Positions 1 through 5,821 are shown, numbered from the stretch's first letter. The stretch is DNA of 7,088 bases from Rhodospirillales bacterium (GCA_016187325.1 JACPJY010000162.1:1-7088); one strand, 5' to 3'. Program-made: numbers and translations. The notes: generated by a model not told the origin, from the letters alone.

Positions 1-799
1 ACCGCAGAATCTCGATCGCGCCCTCGTACTTGCCGCGTTGCCGCCGCCAGCGCAGCCGCTCGTAGGCCAAGCCCGGATCGTCCTTGAGGCCAGCCGGGAC
101 CTTGGCGATCAGGGTATCGACATTGCCCTCGCCGTGACGCAGGCCCAAGCGCGCCTGGGCCAGCGCCCGGTAGTCGGCCGTCACCTTCCACAGCATCCGG
201 TGCGCCGGCCAGTAGCGGCCTTCCCACATCAGGCGGTCGAGCCGCCGGCGGTGATCGTCGGCGGTCAGGTGCCGGCGGTGGCGGCTGTAGAACGCCAGTT
301 CCCGGCGCTTGGCGAAATCGCCGCTGATCCACACCTCGCGCAACGCCGCCAGGCCTTCCGATTCCTTGCCGGTGGCCAGCCAAGCCTCGGCCTGACGGGC
401 CTTGCCGTCGGCGCTGATCGGCGGGCGCACGGCGAACCACTTGAGCACCATGTCGTCGGGCGTCGCCTGGCTCATCGCCTCTTCGGCCCGCCGTTGCAGG
501 CCGACCTGGTCGGGCCATTCGGGGTTTTCGGCCATGAAGGCGGCGATCTGCGAGAAACCGTTAGCGGGATCGGGCCGGATCAGCGCCGACCAAGTGAGAA
601 TCTTGCGCGCCATGGGATTGGCGATCTTGTCGCCGGTTTTCGCGTCGGGCGAGCGCTTGCCGGCGTCGATCGCCTTCAACGCTTTCTTCAGCAGCCGCGC
701 GTCGTCGGCTGACAGCGCGGCGGCGCCGGCTGGCGCCACGGGCGCGATCAGCGCCATCGGCACCAGCGCAACCATCAGGCCAATCGCGATCATGGCCAC
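1..799 (-). CDS. Soluble lytic murein transglycosylase (Slt family), N-terminal part, cut by the left edge
   Basis: This is the N-terminal part (about 266 residues) of a periplasmic enzyme that cleaves the glycan strands of peptidoglycan. A hydrophobic stretch (residues about 3-27) ends in Ala-Gly-Ala-Ala-Ala, as expected for a Sec signal peptide. The rest is charged and helical and matches the superhelical U-domain of Slt70-like enzymes, for example AFYSRHRHL and the segment WEGRYWPAHRML near residues 191-202. The catalytic SLT domain with its Glu lies beyond the left edge and cannot be checked. The start is uncertain: GTG at 799, ATG at 793, or CTG at 826. The CTG has the best ribosome-binding site (GGGGGAAAG just upstream) and would add a short n-region containing an Arg. 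The gene is divergent from dapA, an arrangement I recall from Rhodospirillales. The family call is fairly sure; the exact subfamily is not. Confidence 0.8.
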   Translation of the reverse strand, partial: MAMIAIGLMVALVPMALIAPVAPAGAAALSADDARLLKKALKAIDAGKRSPDAKTGDKIANPMARKILTWSALIRPDPANGFSQIAAFMAENPEWPDQVGLQRRAEEAMSQATPDDMVLKWFAVRPPISADGKARQAEAWLATGKESEGLAALREVWISGDFAKRRELAFYSRHRRHLTADDHRRRLDRLMWEGRYWPAHRMLWKVTADYRALAQARLGLRHGEGNVDTLIAKVPAGLKDDPGLAYERLRWRRQRGKYEGAIEILR

Positions 800-901
800 G
801 ATGCTGCCTGTCGTCCGGTCGCTCAGAGCTTTCCCCCAGTGATGATTCGAGTTGCGGTCCCCCCGGCCACCACCGCCATGATACCCTTAAACCCCCGGCC
901 G

Positions 902-923
902 GCCATAGGGCGTCCCTTATGGC
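902..923. repeat. Strong dyad in the slt/dapA divergent region
   Basis: GCCATAGGG (902-910) and CCC-T-TATGGC (914-923) form a 9-bp stem with one bulged T and a 3-nt loop. It lies between the divergent starts of slt and dapA, upstream of the dapA promoter. It also covers the place where a -35 would sit for a weak minus-strand -10 (TATCAT, 883-878) that could serve slt. It may be an operator or an mRNA leader hairpin; function is inference. Confidence 0.4.
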
Positions 924-954
924 GCCACGGCGCCGCCCGGGCAGGCCCAGGCGC

Positions 955-983
955 TTGCCGCCATGCGGGGCAGGGGGTATGTT
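955..983 (+). promoter_or_regulatory. Probable sigma-70 type promoter of dapA-smpB
   Basis: TTGCCG (955-960) and TATGTT (978-983) are separated by 17 nt. Each matches the consensus at four of six positions. Transcription would begin near 990, giving a leader of about 35 nt before the dapA start. The spacing and position are right, but no experiment is visible in sequence. Confidence 0.5.
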
Positions 984-1025
984 CGCCCGTAACCCCGCCA
1001 ACCCACGGGAAAATGGGAGGAAGCC

Positions 1026-1901
1026 ATGTTTCGGGGATCCATCACCGCCCTGATCACGCCGTTCAGAAACGGCAAGCTCGACGAAACCGCATTTCGGTCG
1101 TTCGTCAAATGGCAGATCGAGGAGGGCGCCGAAGGACTGGTTCCGTGCGGAACCACCGGCGAATCGCCGACGCTCAGTCACGCCGAGCACAAGCGGGTGA
1201 CCGAGATTTGCATCGATGCCGCCGACGGCAAGGTGCCGGTGATCGCCGGTACCGGCTCCAACTCGACCGCCGAGGCGATCGAACTGACCGAGCACGCCAA
1301 GGAGGCGGGCGCCGCGGCGGCGCTGGTCGTCACGCCTTATTACAACAAGCCGACCCAGGAGGGCCTGTACCAGCACTACAAGGCGATCCACGACGCCGTC
1401 GATCTGCCGATCATCATCTACAACATCCCCGGCCGCTGCGTTGTCGACATGACGGTCGACACCATGGCTCGGCTCGCCGAGCTACCGCGCATCATCGGCG
1501 TCAAGGACGCGACCGCCGATCTGGCGCGGCCGATGGCGACGCGGCTGGCGATCAAGAAGGAGTTCTGTCTGCTGTCGGGCGAGGACGCCACCGCGGTGCC
1601 GTTCCTGGCCGGCGGCGGCCACGGCTGCATCTCGGTGACCGCCAACGTCGCGCCGCGCATGTGCGCGACCATGCACAAGGCGTGGCGCAGGGGCGACCTC
1701 AAGACCGTCATGGACCTGCAGGACCGGTTGATGCCGCTGCACCAGGCGCTGTTCTGCGAGACCAGCCCCGGACCGGTGAAGTACGCCGCCAGCCTGCTCG
1801 GCAAGTGCAGCGCCGGAACTCGGCTGCCGCTGGTCGAGATTAAGGACGCCAGCAAGGAACGGGTAAAGAAGGCGATGGTCAACGCCGGGCTCGTCAACTG
1901 A
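1026..1901 (+). CDS. dapA: 4-hydroxy-tetrahydrodipicolinate synthase
   Basis: DapA condenses pyruvate with L-aspartate 4-semialdehyde, the first committed step of the diaminopimelate/lysine pathway, in the cytoplasm. The 291-residue length is normal for the family. The (beta/alpha)8 enzyme signatures are all present: GTTGESPTL at 42-50 (Thr43/Thr44 of the proton relay), YYNKPTQEG at 105-113, YNIPGR at 132-137 with Tyr132 and Arg137, the Schiff-base lysine Lys160 in IIGVKDAT, and SGEDATAVPFLAGGGHG at 184-200. The ATG at 1026 has an excellent ribosome-binding site (GGGAGG, 1015-1020, 5 nt upstream). A promoter candidate lies at 955-983. smpB follows after 19 nt without a visible terminator, so the two are probably co-transcribed. 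Diaminopimelate feeds cell-wall synthesis, so a wall hydrolase as divergent neighbour is thematically fitting, though this is only inference. Confidence 0.97.
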   Translation: MFRGSITALITPFRNGKLDETAFRSFVKWQIEEGAEGLVPCGTTGESPTLSHAEHKRVTEICIDAADGKVPVIAGTGSNSTAEAIELTEHAKEAGAAAALVVTPYYNKPTQEGLYQHYKAIHDAVDLPIIIYNIPGRCVVDMTVDTMARLAELPRIIGVKDATADLARPMATRLAIKKEFCLLSGEDATAVPFLAGGGHGCISVTANVAPRMCATMHKAWRRGDLKTVMDLQDRLMPLHQALFCETSPGPVKYAASLLGKCSAGTRLPLVEIKDASKERVKKAMVNAGLVN

Positions 1902-1920
1902 GCCCCGTCCCGAACGGCTG

Positions 1921-2400
1921 ATGGCCGCCAAGAAAAAGAAGCGCAAGCCTGGCCGACTTGCTGCCCAGAACCGGAAAGCGCGCCGCGACTACACCATCGG
2001 CGAGACCTTCGAAGCCGGCATCATGCTGACCGGTACCGAGGTGAAATCGTTGCGCCAGGGCCGCGCCTCGATCGCCGAGGCCTACGCCGCCGACCGCGGC
2101 GGCGAGTTGTTTCTGCAGAATGCCTACATCCCCGAGTACACTGCCGGTGGCATCGCCGCCCACGAGCCGCGCGGCGCCCGCAAGCTGCTGCTGCACCGGC
2201 GGCAGATCAACAAGCTCTTGGCCGAGGTGCATCGCAAGGGTATGACCCTGGTGCCGCTCAGCATCTATTTCAACAATCGCGGCATCGCCAAGGTCGAGCT
2301 GGCGGTCGCCGAAGGCAAGCGCCGGGTCGACAAGCGCGCCGCCATCAAGAAGCGCGACTGGCAGCGCCAGAAGGCGCGGCTGATGCGCGGCAAGGGGTAG
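1921..2400 (+). CDS. smpB: SsrA-binding protein SmpB (trans-translation)
   Basis: SmpB binds the tRNA-like domain of tmRNA and delivers it to stalled ribosomes, where the nascent chain is tagged for degradation. The 159-residue protein has the hallmarks of the family: AAQNRKARRDYTIGETFEAG (14-33), LTGTEVKSLRQGRA (36-49), the RKLLLHRRQINKL block (87-99), LVPLSIYFN (110-118), KVELAVAEGKRRVDKR (124-139), and a basic tail (IKKRDWQRQKARLM, 142-155) that inserts into the mRNA channel in known SmpB proteins. The N-terminus is unusually Lys-rich (AAKKKKRK). The ATG at 1921 is 19 nt after the dapA stop; the sequence in front (GAACGGCTG) is a poor ribosome-binding site, which hints at translation coupled to dapA. 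The tmRNA gene ssrA is not in the window. Confidence 0.97.
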   Translation: MAAKKKKRKPGRLAAQNRKARRDYTIGETFEAGIMLTGTEVKSLRQGRASIAEAYAADRGGELFLQNAYIPEYTAGGIAAHEPRGARKLLLHRRQINKLLAEVHRKGMTLVPLSIYFNNRGIAKVELAVAEGKRRVDKRAAIKKRDWQRQKARLMRGKG

Positions 2401-2401
2401 A

Positions 2402-2425
2402 GCGGCCGCGCGGCCGCGGCGGCCG
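2402..2425. terminator. GC palindrome between convergent smpB and gst
   Basis: GCGGCCGCGCGGCCGC (2402-2417) is a perfect 16-bp palindrome formed by two adjacent copies of GCGGCCGC, followed by a further GGCGGCCG (2418-2425) that allows alternative CGGCCG hairpins. It fills almost all of the 25-nt gap between the stops of the two convergent genes. This suggests a bidirectional stop signal, but there is no T-tract on either strand, so a standard intrinsic terminator is not shown. Confidence 0.4.
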
Positions 2426-3121
2426 TCAGCGGCGCCGGTACTGGGCGGCGCCGAACAAGTTGTTGCGGGTCTTTTCGTCGAGTTCCCAGCCCTTGCGCCG
2501 CCTGTCGGCCAGCACCGCGAGGCCGCGCTTGACCGCGGGCCGCGCGTCGATGGCCTCGAACCAGCGTTTCAGGTTGGGAAAGTCCTCGAGCTTCTGGCCC
2601 TGGCGCTCGTAGGGGCGGATCCACGGGAACGCGGCGATGTCGGCGATCGAATAGTCGCCGGCGAGGTACTCGGCCTCGCCGAGGCGACGATCGAGCACGT
2701 TGTAGAGTCGGCTGGCCTCGTTGGTGTAACGGGCGACGGCGTACGGAATCTTCTCCGGCGCGTACTGGCGGAAATGATGGGCCTGGCCGAGCATCGGACC
2801 GAGGCCACCCATCTGGAACATCAGCCACTGGATGACCAGATACCGGGACCGCGGTTCCTTCACCATGTATTTACCCGTCTTTTCAGCGAGATACATCAGG
2901 ATCGCCCCGGACTCGAACAGGCTGTAGGGCTGGCCGCCGGGGCCGTCGGGATCGATCATCGCCGGCATCTTGTTGTTGGGACTGATCTTCAGGAACTCGG
3001 GCTGGAACTGATCGCCGTTGTTGATGTCGATCGGGATCACTTTGTAGGGGAGCCCAGTCTCCTCGAGCATGATATGGACTTTGTGGCCGTTCGGCGTGGG
3101 CCAGGTGTAGAGGTCGATCAT
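2426..3121 (-). CDS. Glutathione S-transferase family protein, YfcG-like disulfide-bond oxidoreductase
   Basis: This 231-residue protein has a thioredoxin-fold N-terminal GST domain (about 1-85) and a helical C-terminal domain (about 90-205). It resembles E. coli YfcG and YghU closely: DLYTWPTPNGHK (3-14, with Thr9 and Asn11, the residues that contact glutathione in YfcG), ISPNNKMPA (46-54, cis-Pro53), LFESGAILMYLAEKTG (68-83), GGLGPMLGQAHHF (105-117) and the N-capping SIADIAAFPW (158-167). YfcG-type proteins bind two glutathiones and reduce disulfides rather than conjugating xenobiotics; that activity is inferred from the family. The start at 3121 is preferred over an upstream in-frame start near 3172 because it matches the family N-terminus and has AGGA 6 nt upstream. 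It is convergent with smpB and divergent from the DUF4170 gene. Confidence 0.9.
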   Translation of the reverse strand: MIDLYTWPTPNGHKVHIMLEETGLPYKVIPIDINNGDQFQPEFLKISPNNKMPAMIDPDGPGGQPYSLFESGAILMYLAEKTGKYMVKEPRSRYLVIQWLMFQMGGLGPMLGQAHHFRQYAPEKIPYAVARYTNEASRLYNVLDRRLGEAEYLAGDYSIADIAAFPWIRPYERQGQKLEDFPNLKRWFEAIDARPAVKRGLAVLADRRRKGWELDEKTRNNLFGAAQYRRR

Positions 3122-3160
3122 CGTTTTTCCTGAGGGTTGTGGCGAGTGTGGCGGACGGCG

Positions 3161-3166
3161 ATCATA
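3161..3166 (-). promoter_or_regulatory. Possible -10 element for the gst gene
   Basis: Read on the minus strand, 3166-3161 is TATGAT, matching the -10 consensus at five of six positions, about 40 nt upstream of the GST start. No good -35 is found at 16-18 nt, so the call is weak. Confidence 0.3.
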
Positions 3167-3184
3167 TCGCACCGGCGTTGCCGA

Positions 3185-3214
3185 TTGCAGCCCCTCGCCC
3201 GGGGGCAGTATGGT
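3185..3214 (+). promoter_or_regulatory. Possible promoter of the DUF4170 gene
   Basis: TTGCAG (3185-3190) and TATGGT (3209-3214) are 18 nt apart, about 50 nt before the DUF4170 start. Both hexamers are degenerate. The element lies only about 20 nt from the possible gst -10 on the other strand, so the two promoters, if real, would be back to back. Confidence 0.3.
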
Positions 3215-3265
3215 TCATGCCCGCGGCGGCGGTTGCGCCCCGCGTATTAGCCGGGAGGCTCGATC

Positions 3266-3535
3266 ATGGACAAGCCGCTTTTACACCTAGTGTTCGGGGG
3301 CGAAGTCAGGGACCCGCAGGGGTTCGAGTTCGTCAACACCGAGCAACTCGACATCCGCGGCATCTTTCCCGATCACAAGTCGGCGATGCAGGCGTGGCGG
3401 GGGGCCAGCCAGGCCCATGTCGACCAGGCGAATTTCAAGTACGTGATCGTGCACCTGCACCGGCTGCTCGACCCGGAACATCCAATGGACTTCCACGAAC
3501 GGCGAAGCGACCGCCACGGCGGCGACCGGCGGTAG
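3266..3535 (+). CDS. DUF4170 domain protein, function unknown
   Basis: This small protein of 89 residues carries the pattern I associate with DUF4170, a domain found mainly in alphaproteobacteria: PLLHLVFGGEV near the start (4-14), a central IRGIFPDHKSAMQAWRGASQ (30-49), and FKYVIVHLHRLLDP (57-70). The last 18 residues are Arg/His/Asp-rich and probably disordered. There is no signal peptide or membrane segment, so it should be cytoplasmic. No catalytic motif is evident and the role is unknown. The ATG at 3266 has a strong ribosome-binding site (GGGAGG, 3253-3258, 7 nt upstream), which with the family match makes it a real gene despite its length. It stands alone: gst diverges on the left, thrH converges on the right, and a hairpin follows the stop. 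The domain assignment is from memory, not a search. Confidence 0.82.
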   Translation: MDKPLLHLVFGGEVRDPQGFEFVNTEQLDIRGIFPDHKSAMQAWRGASQAHVDQANFKYVIVHLHRLLDPEHPMDFHERRSDRHGGDRR

Positions 3536-3539
3536 CGTC

Positions 3540-3590
3540 GGCGCGGCGTCCGGTGTGCCAAGGGGCACCGGAGAGCGTTAATTTCGCGCC
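3540..3590 (+). terminator. Hairpin region after the DUF4170 gene
   Basis: Starting 13 nt after the stop, TCCGGTG (3549-3555) pairs with CACCGGA (3566-3572); an alternative pairing uses GTGCC (3555-3559) with GGCAC (3564-3568). An outer GGCGCG (3540-3545) can also pair with CGCGCC (3585-3590). The following GAGCGTTAATTT is only mildly T-rich. It is a plausible terminator of the small gene, not a textbook one. Confidence 0.45.
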
Positions 3591-3637
3591 TCAATAAAAC
3601 AATATAACCATTTGATTAGTTTATATTTATAATAGAC
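3591..3637 (-). terminator. AT-rich island with inverted repeat between DUF4170 gene and thrH
   Basis: About 47 nt of strongly AT-rich sequence sit in an otherwise GC-rich window. AATATAA (3601-3607) and TTATATT (3621-3627) form a 7-bp inverted repeat with a 13-nt loop. Read on the minus strand, downstream of thrH, the repeat is followed by GTTTTATT, which resembles a weak intrinsic terminator for thrH. On the plus strand a perfect TATAAT occurs at 3628-3633 without a good -35. Confidence 0.4.
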
Positions 3638-3643
3638 CTATGG

Positions 3644-4252
3644 CTACTTGGCGGCGGCGCCGGCGATGGCCGCCAATAGCGCCTCGTAGGTTTCGTGGGC
3701 CGGGATGTTCGGGAACTCGGCGACCACGTTGGCCGGCGCCCGATAGAAGAACCCGGCATCGGCTTCCTGCAGCATGCCGGTATCGTTGTAGGAATCGCCC
3801 GCCGCCGCCACCCGGAAGTTCAAGGCCTTGAACGACCGCACCGCCTGACGCTTATGATCCTTGATGCGGATGCGGTAGCCGCAGACGCGGCCCGCGGCGT
3901 CGGTTTCCAGGTGATGGCAGAATAGCATCGGCCAGCCGAGCCGCCGCATCAGGGGGCCGGCGAACTCGTAGAAGGTGTCCGACAGCACCACCACCTGGTA
4001 ACGCTCGCGCAGCTTGGCCAGGAACGCCTCGGCGCCGTCGAGAGGGCGCATCGCGTCGACCACCTTGCGGACGTCGGTGAGGCCGAGCCGGTGCTCGTCG
4101 AGTAGCCGCAGGCGCTGGCGCATCAGCTTGTCGTAGTCGGGGACGTCGCGGGTGGTGGCGCGCAGCGCCGGGATTCCGGTCAGTTCCGCGAATTCGATCC
4201 AGATTTCCGGCGTCAGCACGCCTTCCATGTCCAGGCAGACGATGTCAACCAC
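3644..4252 (-). CDS. thrH: Phosphoserine phosphatase / homoserine phosphotransferase ThrH
   Basis: ThrH is a cytoplasmic HAD-superfamily enzyme that removes phosphate from phosphoserine and, in Pseudomonas, can transfer it to homoserine, linking serine and threonine synthesis. The 202-residue protein lines up with Pseudomonas ThrH (205) almost throughout: IVCLDMEGVLTPEIWIEFAE (4-23) with nucleophile Asp8 and the ThrH-type Glu10 in place of the second Asp of other HAD enzymes, TTRDVPDYDKLM (33-44), VVLSDTFYEF (88-97, motif II Ser91), KDHKRQAV (131-138, motif III Lys134) and AAGDSYNDTGML (150-161, motif IV). The GTG at 4252 is chosen because it gives the family N-terminus and has AGGAAGG just upstream; an in-frame extension to 4321 has no support. 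It follows udg by 81 nt on the same strand, with a possible promoter in the gap. Confidence 0.93.
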   Translation of the reverse strand: MVDIVCLDMEGVLTPEIWIEFAELTGIPALRATTRDVPDYDKLMRQRLRLLDEHRLGLTDVRKVVDAMRPLDGAEAFLAKLRERYQVVVLSDTFYEFAGPLMRRLGWPMLFCHHLETDAAGRVCGYRIRIKDHKRQAVRSFKALNFRVAAAGDSYNDTGMLQEADAGFFYRAPANVVAEFPNIPAHETYEALLAAIAGAAAK

Positions 4253-4284
4253 TCGGCACCTTCCTCTCGCAAGTCGCGGCCAAG

Positions 4285-4314
4285 GGTATAGCAACCCGAG
4301 GAAACCCCCGGCAA
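4285..4314 (-). promoter_or_regulatory. Possible internal promoter for thrH
   Basis: On the minus strand, TTGCCG (4314-4309) and TATACC (4290-4285) are 18 nt apart, in the 81-nt gap between udg and thrH. The -35 is identical to that proposed for dapA. A transcript would start near 4278, leaving a short leader before the GTG at 4252. It suggests that thrH can be expressed independently of nyn-udg. Confidence 0.4.
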
Positions 4315-4333
4315 TCGCCATTCATCGCCTGGG

Positions 4334-5023
4334 TCACCGCCCGGGCAAGCAGGCGGCGAGGTCGCTGAACACGGCCTCGAACATCTCGGGCGTCAGCTTG
4401 CCGGTGTTGGTGTTGTAGCGCGAGCAGTGGTAGCTGTCGTAGAGCGTCAGGGCCCCGGAAAGCCGGTGCATCCGGCCGTGGCCGAAGGGATGGGCGCTTT
4501 TCCGCAAGCCCAACGCCGCCAGTACCGCGCCGTGGGCGACGGCGCCGAGCGCCAGGATCACCTTGAGCCGACTCAGGCTTGCGATCTCGGCCGCCAGAAA
4601 CCGGCGGCACGCCTTGACCTCGGCGCCGGTTGGCTTGTTTTGCGGCGGCACGCAACGCACCGCGTTGGTGATCCGGCAATTGACCAGCCTGAGCCCGTCG
4701 TCAGCCCGCGCGCCGTAGCTGCCCTCGGCAAGGCCGAACTTCAACAAGGTGTCGTAGAGCAACACCCCGGCGTAGTCGCCGGTGAATGGCCGGCCGGTGA
4801 GGTTGGCGCCCCTGAGCCCGGGCGCCAGCCCGACGATCAAGAGGCTAGCGTTGGCGCCGCTGAACGACGCCACCGGCGCGTTGTGCCAGTCGGGGCTGGC
4901 GGCGCGGTTGGCGCGGCGGAATTCGGCCAGGCGCGAGCACAGCGGGCAGTCGTGGCCCGGCTCGGCGCCCGCCTTGCCCGCGGGTGCGCCGACGAGTTTG
5001 AGGGTACCGGCGGGAGAAGCCAC
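4334..5023 (-). CDS. Uracil-DNA glycosylase, family 5 (UDGb type)
   Basis: This 229-residue protein belongs to the iron-sulfur uracil-DNA glycosylases, which excise uracil and related deaminated bases from DNA to start base-excision repair. Four cysteines expected to hold a 4Fe-4S cluster are visible: Cys26 and Cys29 in CPLC, Cys124 in NAVRCVPP and Cys139 in KACRRF. Motif 1 is GLAPGLRGANLTGRPFTGD (65-83), and motif 3 is YHCSRYNTNTGKLT (198-211) with His199; the H-x-S-R/Q-x-N-T-x-TG-x-LT form is typical of family 5 (UDGb) rather than family 4. Family 5 enzymes often also act on hypoxanthine or xanthine; this is not testable here. The GTG at 5023 has GGAGG 8 nt upstream. It lies 25 nt after nyn on the same strand, so co-transcription is very likely. 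Confidence 0.92.
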   Translation of the reverse strand: MASPAGTLKLVGAPAGKAGAEPGHDCPLCSRLAEFRRANRAASPDWHNAPVASFSGANASLLIVGLAPGLRGANLTGRPFTGDYAGVLLYDTLLKFGLAEGSYGARADDGLRLVNCRITNAVRCVPPQNKPTGAEVKACRRFLAAEIASLSRLKVILALGAVAHGAVLAALGLRKSAHPFGHGRMHRLSGALTLYDSYHCSRYNTNTGKLTPEMFEAVFSDLAACLPGR

Positions 5024-5048
5024 GGCTTGAACCTCCGCCCCGGAAACC

Positions 5049-5654
5049 CTAGGCGATCTCGATCTGCGGGTCGAAATTGCCCGACGGGCCGGCGCCGCTG
5101 TTACGGTCGTGGTTGTGGTGGACCTCGATGCGACGTTGGATGTCGGGCTGAATGTCCAGGAGCTCGATGAAATTATCGGCTTGCCGGCGCAGCTCGTCGG
5201 CCACCATCGGTGGCTGCGAGCGCACCGTGCTGACCACGGTGACGCGCCGCCCCTTGCGTTGCACCGCCTCGACCAGCCGTCGGAAATCGCCGTCGCCGGA
5301 GAAGATCACCACGTGATCCAGGTGGTCGGTCATCTCCATGACGTCGATCGCCAGCTCGATGTCCATGTTGCCCTTGATCTTGCGGCGGCCGGCGGCGTCG
5401 GTGAATTCCTTGGTCGGCTTGGTGACCATGGTGTAGCCGTTGTAGTCGAGCCAGTCGACCAGCGGCCGGATCGGCGAGTACTCCTGGTCCTCGAGCAGCG
5501 CGGTGTAGTAAAAGGCGCGGATCAGAATGCCCTTGGCGGCGAACAGCTGGAGCAGGCGCTTGTAATCGATATCGAAGCCGAGCGCCCGGGCGGCGGCGTA
5601 GAGGTTCGAGCCGTCGATGAAAAGAGCGATGTGTTCCTGAGGATAAAATGTCAT
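5049..5654 (-). CDS. LabA-like NYN domain protein (DUF88), putative RNA nuclease
   Basis: The 201-residue protein is a PIN-like NYN domain of the LabA/DUF88 group, a family with a metal-dependent nuclease fold presumed to act on RNA. The acidic residues of the active site are in place: IALFIDGSNLY (9-19, Asp14 and Asn17), KGNMDIELAIDVM (94-106, Asp98 and Asp104) and VIFSGDGDF (116-124, Asp121 and Asp123). The tail from about 175 (HHNHDRNSGAGPSG) is polar and probably disordered. The ATG at 5654 has AAGGA about 9 nt upstream. It is the first gene of the minus-strand unit nyn-udg-thrH and is divergent from folK, with a roughly 160-nt leader if the extended -10 at 5822-5830 is used. I recall this gene near dapA/smpB and folK/rpoZ in relatives. 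No substrate can be named. Confidence 0.9.
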   Translation of the reverse strand: MTFYPQEHIALFIDGSNLYAAARALGFDIDYKRLLQLFAAKGILIRAFYYTALLEDQEYSPIRPLVDWLDYNGYTMVTKPTKEFTDAAGRRKIKGNMDIELAIDVMEMTDHLDHVVIFSGDGDFRRLVEAVQRKGRRVTVVSTVRSQPPMVADELRRQADNFIELLDIQPDIQRRIEVHHNHDRNSGAGPSGNFDPQIEIA

Positions 5655-5686
5655 AACTCGTTGTCCTTTCTTGAAAATTCATGGCC

Positions 5687-5736
5687 CGGGAAGACCGGCT
5701 TCCCGAAAATCGGCAATCCCGGCGAAAAACCGCCGG
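5687..5736 (-). promoter_or_regulatory. Hairpin cluster in the nyn 5' leader
   Basis: In the nyn transcript order there are three hairpins: CCGGCG with CGCCGG around a GTTTTT loop (5736-5719); CCGA with TCGG around TTT (5713-5703); and CGGGAAG with CTTCCCG around a 5-nt loop (5705-5687). The last two share 5703-5705, so they exclude each other. The third ends 32 nt before the nyn start. The structure is seen in sequence; a regulatory role is inference. Confidence 0.35.
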
Positions 5737-5821
5737 CCCGGGCTGCGTCCGTGAGGCCGTCGCCCGGAAACACGCCGGATCATGCGGACAAAGCCGCCCG
5801 GCTCTAAGTATTAACCTGGGG

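Noticed and set aside
38..712. Long plus-strand open frame
   Set aside because: It is the antisense shadow of the lytic transglycosylase gene; the minus-strand frame gives a signal peptide and an Slt-like helical domain, this one gives no recognisable protein.
561..1391. Long minus-strand open frame crossing the slt start and dapA
   Set aside because: It overlaps dapA in antisense, is out of frame with slt, and is Arg/Gly-rich as expected for chance open frames in GC-rich DNA.
839..1843. 334-residue plus-strand open frame over dapA
   Set aside because: It is a shifted-frame shadow of dapA, Arg/Gly-rich, without family motifs; dapA itself is intact.
4334..5023. Unusual H-C-S-R motif in the glycosylase as a sign of new specificity
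   Set aside because: Family 5 enzymes vary at the residue after the catalytic-region His (Pro, Val or Cys) and at Gln/Arg, so this fits normal family variation.
4427..5170. Plus-strand open frame opposite udg
   Set aside because: Antisense to a gene with all family motifs; composition typical of a shadow frame.
5109..5807. Plus-strand open frame opposite nyn
   Set aside because: Antisense to the intact NYN gene; no recognisable domain or ribosome-binding site.
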